Shown: positions 1 through 12,014 of the stretch, one piece after another
Layout of the letters: each line of letters opens with the position of its first letter
Position numbering within the stretch: the stretch's first letter is position 1
Origin: Anthopleura xanthogrammica
Lineage: Eukaryota > Cnidaria > Anthozoa > Actiniaria > Actiniidae
DNA length: 64,000 bases
Assembly (NCBI GenBank): GCA_964019055.1
Contig: OZ025216.1
Span: 2,483,001-2,547,000 of the forward strand
Direction of reading: 5' to 3'
Translations under genes and position numbers: made by a program
The notes under the pieces: model-generated
The model's database searches: none
What the model saw: only the letters and a program-made list of their open reading frames with translations
Told to the model about the DNA's origin: nothing

Positions 1-3000
1 TGGAATTTGGAAGTGGAATTTGAAGACTTACTCTCCGAATCACCAGAACCCACTAAAATATCAGGCTTTAAAATCTCATTAAGCTCTTTCGTCTCATTGA
101 CCCATTTCCTCAAAGCGACAATGTCATATCTTGTTTGAGCAAATAAAATCCCTTTAGCGCCTGATTCTTTTTCCTTCTCGTGGAAGACAATTATCTGTTT
201 CCTGAGGGTTTCCAGTAAAGGATTTTCTGGAGCTTCTTGTTTGTGTTTCTCAATCAGTTGCTTGGTCTTTTGGTAAAGATTTTGAAGCCAAGAGCCAGTT
301 TCAGTCAATTTGGACTGATCGCGTTTGGCGTAGAACTTTTCCAGGTACGTCATTGCGTCATCGATTCTGACAACGTTGTTGATAAGAAGAGCTTCGTGGT
401 AACTATTGAGTAATAATAATAATATCTCATTATCATTGTCATCGTTGTTTATCATAATCATGTCCTCACATCAATATCGTCAATATGATGTATGTACCTT
501 TCAATCGCTATAATGATCATAAGTAGTCATTGGTCATCACTATTCTGGTGCCACCACAACCACTACTATTCAACAACTAACACCACCACCACCACCGCCA
601 CCACCACCACTATTCAACAACTAACACCACCACCATCACTATTCAACAACTAACACCACCACCACCATCACTATTCAACAACTAACACCACCACCACCAT
701 CACTATTCAACAACTAACACCACCATCACTATTCAACAACTAACACCACCACTACCATCACTATTCAACAGCTAACACCACCATCACCATCACTATTCAA
801 CAACTAACACCAACATCACTATTCAACAACTAACACCACCACCACCATCACTATTCAACAACTAACACCACCACCACCATCACTATTCAACAACTAACAC
901 CACCACTACCATCACTATTCAACAACTAACACCACCACCACCATCACTATTCAACAACTAACACCACCATCACTATTCAACAACTAACACCACCACCACC
1001 ATCACTATTCAACAACTAACACCACCACTACCTTCACTATTCAACAACTAACACCACCACCATCACTATTCAACAACTAACACCACCACCACCATCACTA
1101 TTCAACAACTAACACCACCACCACCATCACTATTCAACAACTAACACCACCACTACCATCACTATTCAACAACACCACCACTACCATCACTATTCAACAA
1201 CTAACACCACCACCACCATCACTATTCAACAACTAACACCACCACTACCATCACTATTCAACAACTAACACCACCACCACCATCACTATTCAACAACTAA
1301 CACCACCATCACTATTCAACAACTAACACCACCACCACCATCACTATTCAACAACTAACACCACCACTACCTTCACTATTCAACAACTAACACCACCACC
1401 ATCACTATTCAACAACTAACACCACCACCACCATCACTATTCAACAACTAACACCACCACCACCATCACTTTTCAACAACTAACACCACCACTACCATCA
1501 CTATTCAACAAATAACACCACCACCGCCACCACTATTTAACAACTAATACCACCACTAACACCTCCACCGTCACCATCGCCTCCACCTTTTCAGTTTTTT
1601 TTAGATAATATATTATGTAAAGTGTTGTTGGGCAAAACGGAAACAACGCTATATAAATAAATATCATACCTCCTCAGGTATTCTCCGCACAAAAAGTTGT
1701 TGCTATATTTTTGAATACTGGCATGTTGTGAAAGTTGTTCGATCCACTGACGATAACTTGTGATCTGTCGATCTGTGGTTGGAGGTGGGCAATACGTGCC
1801 TGTATCGTAAATAATGCCTTCAATCTCTTTCATTGCCTGCAGAAAATAGCACAAAGAAATTTTTATAAATTGGAATAGGATCATGTCAGTTGTCAACGGA
1901 AGGTTGTAGCATCTATTTCAGTTGCTTAACACCCCTGAAAAGTCCCCTTCACAGTTCCCTGCGCCATCTTGAAAGGTAGCCAGGCCTTGCATCGAAGCGA
2001 GACGAAAGGTGAGCTTGCAATGATAGAAACCTTTAAATTTTTTAACACCTTGGACAATTATTCACATGTCTCTATCATTGCAAGGTCACCATATGTCTCG
2101 CTTCGATGCAAAGGTACAGCTACCTTTGAAGATGTTGCACATGAGTTCATACCAGCCTTCATTTATGAAAGCTGATTCATAATTGCAAGATAAATACAGA
2201 CTATTGTCTTGTATTGTATTGTATTGTAAGATAGCACAGGGAACTGTGAAGGGGACTATTACTCAACCAAGCTAGCAGCCAACCAACAAATCGACCAAAC
2301 GATCGATGGACTAAACCATTAACCACTGACTGATTTAACCACTGAACACACAACCGACCAAGTAACTAACCGACCGATCGAAAGTATGAACCGACAGACC
2401 GACCAACCAATAAGAATTCCTACCTTATTAATTTCCAATTCAAAAATATTCGGGATGTCATTATTGACTGTTATGACCTTCGTGTTCGGAAAGCTGCCCG
2501 TAACATTCATCGTAAGCTCATCGATGTTCTTACGGACAGTGCTGATGTTTGAGGCGTCTAAGTTGGCACACTTCTGTAAGATATGTTTCTTGGCTTTGTC
2601 TTTTGCGTTGGTTTGACCAACACCAAGAGAAGCGGTAAGACCAACGACCTGAAATATAAAAAATCGTAATGTTACGTTTAACAAGATTCATCAAATGCCA
2701 TTTACAGCTATTTCAAAAAGGGTTCGTGAAGGTGTTTGTGTTACATGTTGCACACCAAGCCTGAAATATATTGTGGATCATATGTAAATAATGTCAGCAC
2801 AGAAGAAAATATGCCAAAAACGCGCAGATAAAGTTTAGGAAAATTCTAAGTTTCCATATCGTTGTGACCTTTCGCTGATTACATTCACATTGCCCATAGT
2901 GCATTTCGACTTTGGTATTCAACATACAACACAACCTTCACCAACCTTTTTCAAATAGCTGTAACATCACCAGTAGTATCAAAATTTACCTGAGGAAGAT

Positions 3001-6000
3001 TTCCCTTGTGATTTTCGTTAAGTTTTTTTTTTAAATAAGTTTTCATTATCATGTTGTAAGGTCCGTCTCCGATGGCATGGTGACACTCATCAAACACAAG
3101 AAGTGATATATCAGTAATATCCACTGATTTGTCTTCCAGGGCGTTCACCAGAATCTGTGCAGTCAACACGATTACATCATTATCCTGGATCATACGGTGA
3201 AGAGGATTCCTATCTGAATTGTTTCCCGAGATATCTGTTGTGTTGTAGTTAGCCAGGTACTCCTCAAATCGTGCTCGTTGTTGAAATACGAGATTTTGCT
3301 TGTTGACGGCGAAAATAACTTTTGGATTTCTGTTGTGACTTGTGGCTGTTCAGGTAGATGGGGAAAAATAACCATTAAAGTAGAGAATACACCCCTTGCA
3401 GCACGTCGGAATGCAGCTCAATTTGGAGGACAAAACAAAAGAATTTCAATCCCCTGACAGTTGGAACCTATTGTTTTGCCATCCAAATTGAGCTGCATTC
3501 CGACATGCTGCAAGGGGCCTATCAACAACATCGCGCATTATATGACATCACAAGATGTGTCACAGCATGTGTTACAAGATATGTTACGCATCACGCGATA
3601 TCCAACTTCACGCATTACATGACATCACAAGATGTGTTACAAGATATATTACGCATCACGCGATATCCAACATCACGCATTACATGACATCACGCAATGC
3701 GTAACATAGGTCTTTTCTGAGTTCGATAAACATGATGCATTGTGGTCTAGCTTGGGTACAAACAACACCATATGAGGTATCATGAACAAAAGAATATTGT
3801 ACCCAAGCTAGACCACAATGCACCATATTCGTTACTGCGCACGATTAGAAAACATCCTGCGAAACAAGATGTCACACTGTGTGAGACACTTAGACGTCAC
3901 GCACTATTCAACTGTATCACTTTACAAAGCATCACGCGTTATCCAAAAACCTCACGCAAGGTCTCGAGGTCTCCCATAACATAATCACTAGAACATGCCT
4001 TAAGCAAATCTCAAACGCCTTTTGAAAGACAATAAATGCCAAATGTAGAATTTTACCTTCATTCTGGCAATCTTTGTAAGCATCAAGATGTCTTTTTGCA
4101 ATCTCCATAGCAACGAAAGTCTTGCCACTGTTAGTTGGCGCACAGATGATGGTGTTCTTGCCTTCCAGGGCAGGTGCTGCAAGCTCTTTCTGGTACTCAC
4201 GAAGCTGGAGTTCTTTTTTAGGGATATCACCCAGGTACACTATAATTAAGAATACCCTTAAATCAATGCCGTGACGACTCATTTGAATTTGCGTGACCGA
4301 ACACCAATGACAAACTCAAAAAACTGTTTTACCCTGTGACAGGATTCTGTGGCTGTGCAGTGGCTTTTCTGTCCCCGTTGCATCGGAGTCAATCAATTCA
4401 GCACGAATACCTGAAAGTGCAGAAATCATTTGTAAAACTTTTTAAAATCTACATACATCTAATTACATACATCACAATATACCCACACTAACGACCTTAC
4501 TCGCCATTAGAGTCTCCTGTAGCAGAGCGTCCGACTTGCATACGGAGAATCGTGGGTTCGATTCCCATCTAGGGCTCAGAATTTTTTTCTGAGTATTTCA
4601 CAGTATGGTACGATCACATACACATTTCATACATCTTATTGCAAGAACGTTGTCAAATGAAAATAACAAATAGGAATTAATTATAATTATTTTTCTTTAT
4701 TTTGATTATAAAGCCCCCTAGATTGATGAGAATAACCGTTTTAGTATATACCAACAAGATTATCTATAAAATATCAGACTATACCTTCAAAACAGCGAAA
4801 TTATTACGTTTATTATGTTTGTTATTTTTTATTTCTATATGACAACCTTCTTGCAATCAGGTGTAAATACTGCATATGTCAAAGCAGATTTTACGAGGGA
4901 TTGAGGTAACAAAAGATAGCATCACGTGCTGGATATAAGGAATATGATTGGGCGGTATACGATATGTTGCTTTGTGATTGGTTGAGTTGAAATCTCCCGG
5001 AAACCATTTGGTAGTCATAATCCTACTTCAACTTCAATATTGTACAACATTTAAAATTACCTTCAACGGACAACTCAGATTCTTCAATTGACTCTGGTCC
5101 TGCAAATAATAGTTGTAAGAGAAAGTTGAGATGGGATAAACGCTCAACAAAACCCAAGACAGTATGTCCCGACTTTGATCAGCCCAGATGTTGTTTCAGG
5201 GGGGTCCAAATCCCATTTCTCAGCCGGCCCAAAATTTTGCAAAATCCCAGTCCTATATAGTCATGCGAAATCTCAGTCCAAGTTATAGAGTTAGAGTTAG
5301 AGATTTTGCAAAATCCAAATCCCAGTAATGGCAAAATCCCATGCAGTCCCAGCGCATGAAATCCCATTTTCCCAACCCCCAAAAAAGCGAATCCCAGCTC
5401 CCATTTTACACCTTCAGGACCTTCTTTCATAGTTCAATCTGTGAATCAGCTGTGCCCTGACTTATATCAGTCCAGAAGTTGTTCCAGGTTTTGATCTGTG
5501 AGTTAGCCATGCCCTGACTTAGATCAGCCCAGAAGTTGTTCCAGGTTGTGATCTGTGAGTTAGCCATGCCCTGACTTAGATCAGCCCAGAGGTTGTTAAG
5601 GGTTCGATCTGTGAGTTATCCATGCCCTGACTTAGATCAGCCCAGAGGTTGTTTCAGGGTTCGATCTGTGAGTTAGCCATGCCCTGCATTTGATCAGTCC
5701 TGTTTCATCGAGTATCGATAACTGAAGTTTGTCTTTGTCAATACCTTTTAACTTCTCTCTCCTTTCCTTGTAATCCAGGAACAATGTTTCTAACTTGATT
5801 ACCTCACAAGGATCTTTAATTAAGACTCTGGACATCAAGACTTCAGTTAACTTTTTCGTCAATGTTTGGTCAGAATACATGTTCCACAAATCATCCAATG
5901 CCTTTACTTTAGCCAGTCTGAACACGAATACAATCGAGTCTTTCTTGCTCCTTGTTACGTCATCTTTTGTTTTCTCCCCAACGTTTTTGTTTTTGCCACC

Positions 6001-9000
6001 AAGTTGAGTGGTGTGAACAAAATAGACTCCCTGAGGCAACTCCTGGGAAAGATAAAGGGTTAATTTAATTCAATCTTAAATTAAAATTTTAAGATTTAAA
6101 AATCGAATCTTTCTAATTTGAAGGCATGATTACACAGAGCAATTTTCTCCGCAACGAGGTTCTTTTTGAAAATCATTTTTAATGAAAAAGTTTCCTCAAA
6201 AAAGATTATTATTATTGTTGATATTATAACTTGTCTTGCAACGGCGTTGCGCCGACACAAGTTGCAAGAGGGTTTACACAGTGCAATGATGAAGGCACAA
6301 TCGTTGCCAAAAGTAGAAACGCATTCTACTTTTCGCAACGATTGTTGCAACTTGTCGCGCAACATTTTTTCAAATTGCACTGTAGGTTACACGCCGCAAT
6401 GCTCCATGCATCTTGTATCACAACAACGCCGTTGCGAGACAAGTTGCAGAGAGAATTGCTCCGTGTAATCGCAACTAACCAAGCTCAAACTTAATTGTCC
6501 TTTTGGAAGCTGAAGAGGCAATGTGCATGCCATCGAAGCTCACAAAGCACTCTGGGAAAGTGAGTTCTTTAAAAATGTAACAGGGAAATCAAAGGAACTA
6601 TCAGAAAAAATTTACTCTGTTATTTTGGTCTGCTGAAATCCTTTTTTACCATAGAAAATGTCGAAGGAAAAATTGTCAGATGAATTTTTAGGGGAGCCAA
6701 AAAAGCGTAAGAACTCACTTTCCCATCATGCTTTGTGCTATAATTTCGAGCTCATGCACATTGGCTATTAAGACTGGTTTAGTCAACTAGCAGAATCAAA
6801 GTTTATGGGCAAGATTCCGCCATTTCATTTGAGTCGACAAGAGAGATGGAATGCGCATACTCATTAACCATAAAATCACTTGATTATTTTTTGCAAGACC
6901 TCACAAAAAGTTCTTAAAACTTAAGACTGATTCCTCCACTTGTTTGAGTTCTTGTAAGAAATACTGAAAAATACGCATGCGCAAACATCTTTCTAGTGAG
7001 CTCTAATTCCAGCCACGTTATTGCATGTGGGATTCCCGTTTTGTTTTTCATTTTTATTTGGAAAAGTGCATTAAAAAAAAGAGGTTTTACCTTTTCAAAA
7101 TACCTCCTCAGCTTTCGAGATTCTGAGGAAGAACTTTTCTCAAATTGTGAAGCAACGCGTTCTTCTAGATCTGTCTGTCTTACTTCCAGGTCATTCCAGA
7201 TGCGCACCAGAATCGGAGCGTCTGAAATGTTTTTAATAATAAGTTAAGCTTTCAATTTTATCTAAATTGGGCTCCCTGTGGGGTTAACTTGATTGACTTG
7301 CCTGCAGCTGTTCCATCGATGCTGAAGTGTGGGATATCTTCCTCTTCTTCTTCTACGTGGTCTAACAAAAAAAAGGAAGATTTGAGCCTTTATGAATCTT
7401 AACGAGAGAGAAAAAAAACCTTCAATTTTTATCGATACCCTGAAACAACCTCTGTGCTGATCTAAGTCAGGACACGACTAACTCACAGACCGAACCCTGA
7501 AATAACCTCTGGGCTGATCTAAGTCAGGACACGCCTAACTCACAAATAAAATTGAAATTTAGGTTGTAGCCTGCTTTGCGGAGGGAGGAAAACCGAAGAA
7601 CCTGGAGAGAAAGCTTCGAATCAAGGGAGAATCCTAGTAAGCTCTACCACCATGTGATACCAAGCTCAGGAATCAGACCGTGAGGGCCACACCACCCTTG
7701 ATTCCCATGGTAATTAACCGAGAAACATGCCGGTCGTTCTAATAATTTTTTCTCGTTGTATACTGGAATCTTCCTCCAAATTAATCATTCTTATCCTTGC
7801 GTTTTAATTTATAATCAAATGGTTTTTGTTATGTGGAAGAACTAGCACTTACTTTTGAAATCAGGATCCAGTATCACAGCCACATGACCAAGATCTGCTT
7901 TACCAAGAGCTTGTACAAACTGCCCAAAACCTTCCTCATGCTCTTCTAGTTTCTCCACCAGTGTTCTTACACCTTTCGAGGTTTGGAAGTTCTTTTCATC
8001 ATATGCTATCTGATCTTTCTGCTCTTGTGTCAAACATGGCAGGTTGCCAAGGAGATCGGTTGCTATGACATCATCTTGGAAATGAGGAAGACGTTGTCGA
8101 AGACAAAGACGTTGATCTTCTGGCATTAGTAGATGCTTTAGATTGGAAAAAGAGAAGTTTTATAATTTGTTGGAAGGACGAAAACACTGCTTTATGACAT
8201 TACTTGTTACATCACAGTTTACATCTGCGATGTACTTGGAATTACCAGTAAGAGGCTACATCAACAAAATCAGATGTAGATGGTTTTGCTTCTACACTTA
8301 TAAGAGGGTCCTAATTTCATTTCCCAGCACAAAATTTTGCAAAATCCCAGTTCCAGTCATTCAAAATCTCAGTCCGAGTTATAGATGAAGTATCACTCTG
8401 ATTAAAAGTTTTGGACTTTTTTGAAATTTTCACATTTAAAAAATAATTATTGATTTCAATTGTCAATAGTTTTCAGGGTAAAAAAGTGCTTGAACACAGT
8501 GCCAGCCATAAAAATCTGGACTGTGATTGGTTAGAAAACTTAATACCGCTCAGCTGGGTACGTTCTATCAATACTTACCCTAATTTCTGGTGACTTGGGT
8601 TTGTTGATTTCCTCGATAGCTTTTCTTGTTAAATGGCCTATTATATAATACGAAGTGAAATTATAGTACTTGTATATTAATATGCTGTTATCAAAAAGTT
8701 TAAAGCATATATGTCAAAGAATTAAATAAACAAGGATAGAGAGTCCAGTTGAGTAGAAAGATGGATGGGTAATTGGGATGAGGACAGATAAAGATAAAAA
8801 AGCTTAGTCTAAATTCCATATTTTTTTGGTTGTTTGGTAAGATGAATGGATGGAGGGATTAATGAATAGATGGATGGATGCAAGGATAGATGGGAGAATG
8901 GAACGATAGCTGGATGGATGGAAGGATTAATGGATGAAGGGATGGATGAATCAATGTATATATATATATGGAAGGATAAATAGGAGAATGGAAGAATGGA

Positions 9001-11108
9001 TGGGATGAATGGATGGATGGAAGGATGGATGGAAGGATGGATGGGATGAATGGATGAGATGAATGGATGGATGGAAGGATGGATGGATGGATGGATGGGA
9101 TGAATGGATTAATGGACGAATGAATGCATGAAAGGATAGATGGCTGAAAGGAAAATACTTTTTCACCTTCTTCTTTCATGACATTGATATTTTCATCATG
9201 GTGGCGATCAAGTGTTTCCATCGCATCTTTATGCCGTTCCTCTGCTTTCTTCTCAACTACAAACAAAAACCAAACAAGCAATAAAGTCAGAAATTCTTTC
9301 TAGTTTAGATATTTTCATAAGAAGCAACAGAGAAAATCATTTCATTACTTACATTCTGTGATGCTTGCAAGTATTTCATGATCAGACTTAATACATTCTT
9401 TCAGCAAAGGCATTAAGGTATCTATTGGCTTTTTAACATCTAGAGGAAATATTGAAATCAAGATAAATTTTTGATGTATAATCTGAAGATACCCAGTACC
9501 GTCTACATGGTATAGCCAGTAGATATTGATGTCATTTGTTCAGTTTCTTTTAGAGGAATTTTTACAGGTAAGCAAACATTGATAGCATACGTGTAATATA
9601 AATATACCAAGACTGCTTACATGCACATCACTAGGGGTGGTTCAATGGTTCGAATTAACACCCCCCCCCCCCCCATCTCCTTACAGTGTCTATTAAACAT
9701 TTCATAAATTTTTGCAAGAAATAATTAATAATGCAAAAACTGAGGTTGGCTGAAAAACAAACCCCCCTTCAAGGTCCCAGTGATGGGCCTGGCTTATAAG
9801 TGATGAGCAGGACAACTATAAACCTTTTTAACTAGTCAAACAAGGTGCATTCTGGTATAGGTTGGGTACAAAACCCCCCACAAAATATTAGGATTGACGA
9901 ACATTTTGTGATTCGATGGGGTCCCCCAATCCAAATATTATGTTGTCTACATACAGTACCTTCTTCTACAGCATCAAATTCGTCTTGTGTAGCATTGAAC
10001 CTTCCCAATGCTCTGCAAGCTTTTGGCCATTCTGTGTTAAACACTACATTTGATATCCTAGCATCTGGTGCGTGGCCAATCAGCGTGTTACGGATTACTC
10101 TCATATCTTCTAGTGCATCATCTTCAGCACTTGCTTTAACAATAAAACCCAGTGGATATGTTGCCAGCACCAAACGTAAAAGAGTAAAATCCCATTCATT
10201 TGTGTTACCAGAATCAAAGTTTGTTCCCTGGTCTTTGAACTTGAACTTTGGCTTGCTTATTGTTTTAAGAGATGCAGCATCTGCTGGTGTATCAGTCCAA
10301 GGTGCTGGTGCAGTGCCAGGATTTGCTGAAAGGTACACTGCTGGCCATTTGGACTTCAAATACTCTCTGAGCTTGGTGTTGCCAAGACGAAACAAAAGCA
10401 ACGTCAAACGAAAAAAATTGTCCCTAAAGAAGAAGAAGAGAAAAAGTAAGTAAACATTTCACCAATGCGACCTGGATTCGAGTCCTGGGCTTGGTGTGGT
10501 AAATGAGAATTAACAGTGGAATCCACAGAGTGGCTCTTCCTCCACTGCATTCCAATTGGAATTTAGAAGTTGATTTTTGAGGAGGGAGGAAAAACCAGAG
10601 AAACCGGAAAAACCCTCAAAGCACAGGAAAGAACCAACAAACAACTCTACTGACATACAACACCATGTGGTACATGTATTTGAGTAGAGTTGCTTGTTGG
10701 TTCTCTCCTGTGCTTTGAGGGTTTTTCTCTGGGTTTTCCAGTTTTCTACCCTCTGCAATAACCAAATTACAAATTCAAATTTCAGTGGATAAATAGCTAC
10801 TCTATATATTTTTCATTTTTTTTAAATCAAATCTGATTAATTTCATTAATTGCTTCCCTCAGTAACCCAAAATTGCACTTTTAAAAATAGAGACAATTCT
10901 TAATAATTTATAAATTTTGATAAACAATATTATATATCCTTTATGAATCCCTAACTCCTCATCTAAATTCCATGACTAGAAATTACAAAATACAACTACG
11001 ATGAATCGTCCCATAGATTCTGCATGATCAATCAGAATGTGACAAGAAAACTTATTTTATTACACACCTCTCCTCTTGATCGCGTTCAGCATCAAAGAGA
11101 GCAGCCAT
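1..11108 (-). CDS. RIG-I-like receptor with N-terminal HEPN and CARD domains (3' end beyond window)
   Basis: Sixteen phase-consistent exons on the minus strand, in coding order: 11068-11108, 9960-10423, 9353-9439, 9167-9256, 8579-8637, 7853-8135, 7302-7361, 7091-7221, 5745-6042, 5061-5099, 4333-4410, 4057-4239, 2990-3345, 2424-2648, 1670-1836 and 1-402 (continues). About 988 residues are visible. Residues 1-168 resemble the DZIP3-type HEPN domain, with an Rx5H motif (RNTLIGH, R125 to H131). Residues 170-247 are charged helices. Residues 248-341 form a CARD ([22 protein letters not shown]). Residues 406-505 are possibly TRADD-N-like. The helicase starts near 545: LREYQ, motif [22 protein letters not shown], motif [19 protein letters not shown], motif [13 protein letters not shown], and GILFAQTR in helicase domain 2. 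The DECH box and PYNMIM identify the RIG-I/MDA5/LGP2 group of cytosolic dsRNA sensors. The rest of helicase domain 2 and the RNA-binding C-terminal domain lie beyond position 1. The intron after 7302 appears to use a GC donor. A 5' UTR donor may lie near 11,621. Confidence 0.88.
570..1556. repeat. Minisatellite in the last visible receptor intron
   Basis: About 1 kb of tandem units of roughly 25-35 bases built on ACTATTCAACAACTAACACC followed by a variable run of CAC or CAT triplets. It fills most of the intron between the exons ending at 402 and 1670. Longer blocks recur (for example around 900-1080 and 1250-1430), so the array also has a higher-order period. Confidence 0.95.
1937..2257. mobile_element. 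Inverted-repeat element, family C
   Basis: Ends are inverted copies: GTCCCCTTCACAGTTCCCTG on the left and its complement on the right. Inside, a second palindrome around TGATAGAAACC / CTCTATCATTGCAAGG covers much of the element. It lies in a receptor intron. A relative is at 40,239-40,444. No coding capacity. Confidence 0.8.
2703..2963. mobile_element. Inverted-repeat element, family D (TA-flanked)
   Basis: The termini CAGCTATTTCAAAAA and its complement are flanked by TA on both sides, as expected for Tc1/mariner-type insertion. Relatives are at 30,539-30,808 and 39,209-39,496. It sits in the receptor intron next to the DECH exon, close to the splice donor at 2990. Confidence 0.75.
3391..3519. 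mobile_element. Short inverted-repeat element, family A
   Basis: A ~130-base near-perfect hairpin with termini CCCCTTGCAGCACGTCGGAA and an internal GGACAAAACAAAAGAATTTC. Copies at 31,009-31,170 and 47,728-47,870 show it is a dispersed family. Non-coding. Confidence 0.85.
3541..3821. repeat. Short tandem repeat plus hairpin in receptor intron
   Basis: Positions 3541-3720 hold repeated units containing GATGTGTTACAAGATAT and ACGCATCACGCGATATCCAA. Positions 3737-3821 form a hairpin whose arms contain GTGGTCTAGCTTGGGTAC and its complement. Both lie between two helicase exons. Confidence 0.75.
4518..4577 (+). pseudogene. tRNA-derived fragment (5'-truncated tRNA or SINE head)
   Basis: It has a convincing T arm (GTGGGTTCGATTCCCAT, a polymerase III B-box match) and an anticodon-like stem TCCG/CGGA around a loop containing TTGCAT. 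The 5' half of the D arm and a clean acceptor stem are missing, so I call it a tRNA pseudogene or SINE head rather than a working tRNA. It lies inside a receptor intron on the opposite strand. Confidence 0.45.
5205..5700. repeat. Dispersed repeat followed by 56-bp tandem array
   Basis: 5205-5410 carries AAAATTTTGCAAAATCCCAG and related words, seen again at 8320-8395. 5432-5700 is about four copies of a ~56-base unit (core CTGACTTAGATCAGCCCAGA). The array abuts the receptor exon that ends at 5745, so it may have invaded right up to that splice donor. The same unit occurs at 7437-7550, 26,925-27,212, 31,340-31,450 and 44,480-44,612. Confidence 0.85.
6123..6473. mobile_element. Inverted-repeat element, family F
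   Basis: Ends contain TTACACAGAGCAATTTTCTC and its near complement, with an inner palindrome (TCGTTGCCAAAAGTAGAAAC / TACTTTTCGCAACGATTG). A second copy lies at 19,291-19,520. Non-coding, in a receptor intron. Confidence 0.75.
6523..6775. mobile_element. Inverted-repeat element, family E
   Basis: Left end AGCTCACAAAGCACTCTGGG, right end CATGCTTTGTGCTATAATTT followed by GAGCTCATGCACATTGGCTA, giving imperfect inverted termini. A close copy with the same interior lies at 19,850-20,054. Non-coding. Confidence 0.7.
7437..7700 (-). mobile_element. tRNA-derived SINE with 56-bp tail repeats
   Basis: Read on the minus strand, the body (CTCTCC..GGTTTTCCTCCCTCCGC) is followed by two copies of the 56-base unit. 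The order body-then-tail is the same at 31,190-31,455, supporting the unit as the tail of this SINE family. Lies in a receptor intron. Confidence 0.65.
8840..9150. repeat. GGAT-type microsatellite
   Basis: About 300 bases of degenerate GGATGGAT/GAATGGAT tetranucleotides within a receptor intron, ending just before the exon at 9167-9256. Confidence 0.95.
10449..10790. mobile_element. Two SINE bodies in head-to-head inversion
   Basis: 10,552-10,650 is a minus-strand SINE body (GAGGAGGGAGGAAAAACC) and 10,680-10,790 a plus-strand body (GTTGGTTCTCTCCTGTGCTT). Together they form a long imperfect hairpin inside the first coding intron of the receptor. Confidence 0.7.
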
Positions 11109-11988
11109 CACTTAATCTAAAAAATAAAATATCAATAATAAGAACCAGATATTTAATATAAAATATTGTTACTAGTTAAGTATTTTACAAATCGAAGAAA
11201 GGAAAAACGTAGTCGAAGCCATTTGCTTATTTCTTCACATTTAAATCCCTAATTTCCGGTTCTCAAAACGTCGAAATTTCGCCAGAAATCGCATTTGAAA
11301 GAAAATTTTAAAATTTGTAAAAAAATGTATTGAAATAGGATGGCTTTTTTTCTTAAGACGTCGTAGCTTTCTTGCGAAATTGTGAGCATTAAGAAAAAAA
11401 TCTGCATCGACTACACTTGGGAATCTTATATTATTTGACGATGTGATGATGATCACTCGAATAATAAATAAATTTGTTGAAGCGATTTTCTTTTAAAATT
11501 CGCTTAGTTTGAATTTCTAGCATTAGTGTACGAGAAAAAAATGATGGAATTTGAATTGAATTGATCAATGTCGTGCAAATATCGGTACGATTTTAAAGGG
11601 TGTTAATCGATTTCTCACCTTGTTGATGGTGTGTCTTCCACGTACTGGCGATCGAAAGACACCTTTTCCGTCGTAAAGTATACCAAACGACTTAGGATCT
11701 TCAATATATACGAACCAAGGCCAAATTAAAGCAAATACTTTCAATTCTAAGATCGAATAAATGACTTTCTCGGACGATCTCGAGTAAAAAACATGCGCAA
11801 ACTGTAGTTGTGTTTCTGGGAATTATAACCGGAAGTGGATATGTTCACGACCTCTGACTGGGTTCTTTGCTTACCGTAATGCTCGTTAATTTTTCTCTTT
11901 AGCTTTGAGATGACGATGCAGAATTTTCTTTTCTATTAAAGAAATTTCAAAATCGGAGATGATGAAGATAACCTTCGAATGGTTTCAC

Positions 11989-11999
11989 GGGGAATCCCC
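11989..11999. promoter_or_regulatory. NF-kB/Rel-type site 1
   Basis: GGGGAATCCCC, whose complement GGGGATTCCCC is the classical palindromic kB site of vertebrate MHC class I promoters. It fits GGGRNNYYCC exactly. Located in the divergent promoter, about 280 bases before the CARD-only start codon. Confidence 0.65.
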
Positions 12000-12003
12000 T
12001 AAA

Positions 12004-12014
12004 GGGAAAATCCC
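12004..12014. promoter_or_regulatory. NF-kB/Rel-type site 2
   Basis: GGGAAAATCCC, which fits the Dorsal-type pattern GGG-W5-CCC. It begins only four bases after the first site, so the two would sit about one and a half helical turns apart centre to centre. Confidence 0.55.

Noticed and set aside
540..1560. Regular repeats resembling a CRISPR array
   Set aside because: Units are variable-length simple repeats without unique spacers, in a eukaryotic intron.
4510..4577. Functional tRNA-Ala (TGC)
   Set aside because: The T arm is good, but the D arm is truncated and the acceptor stem has mismatches; reported as a tRNA-derived fragment.
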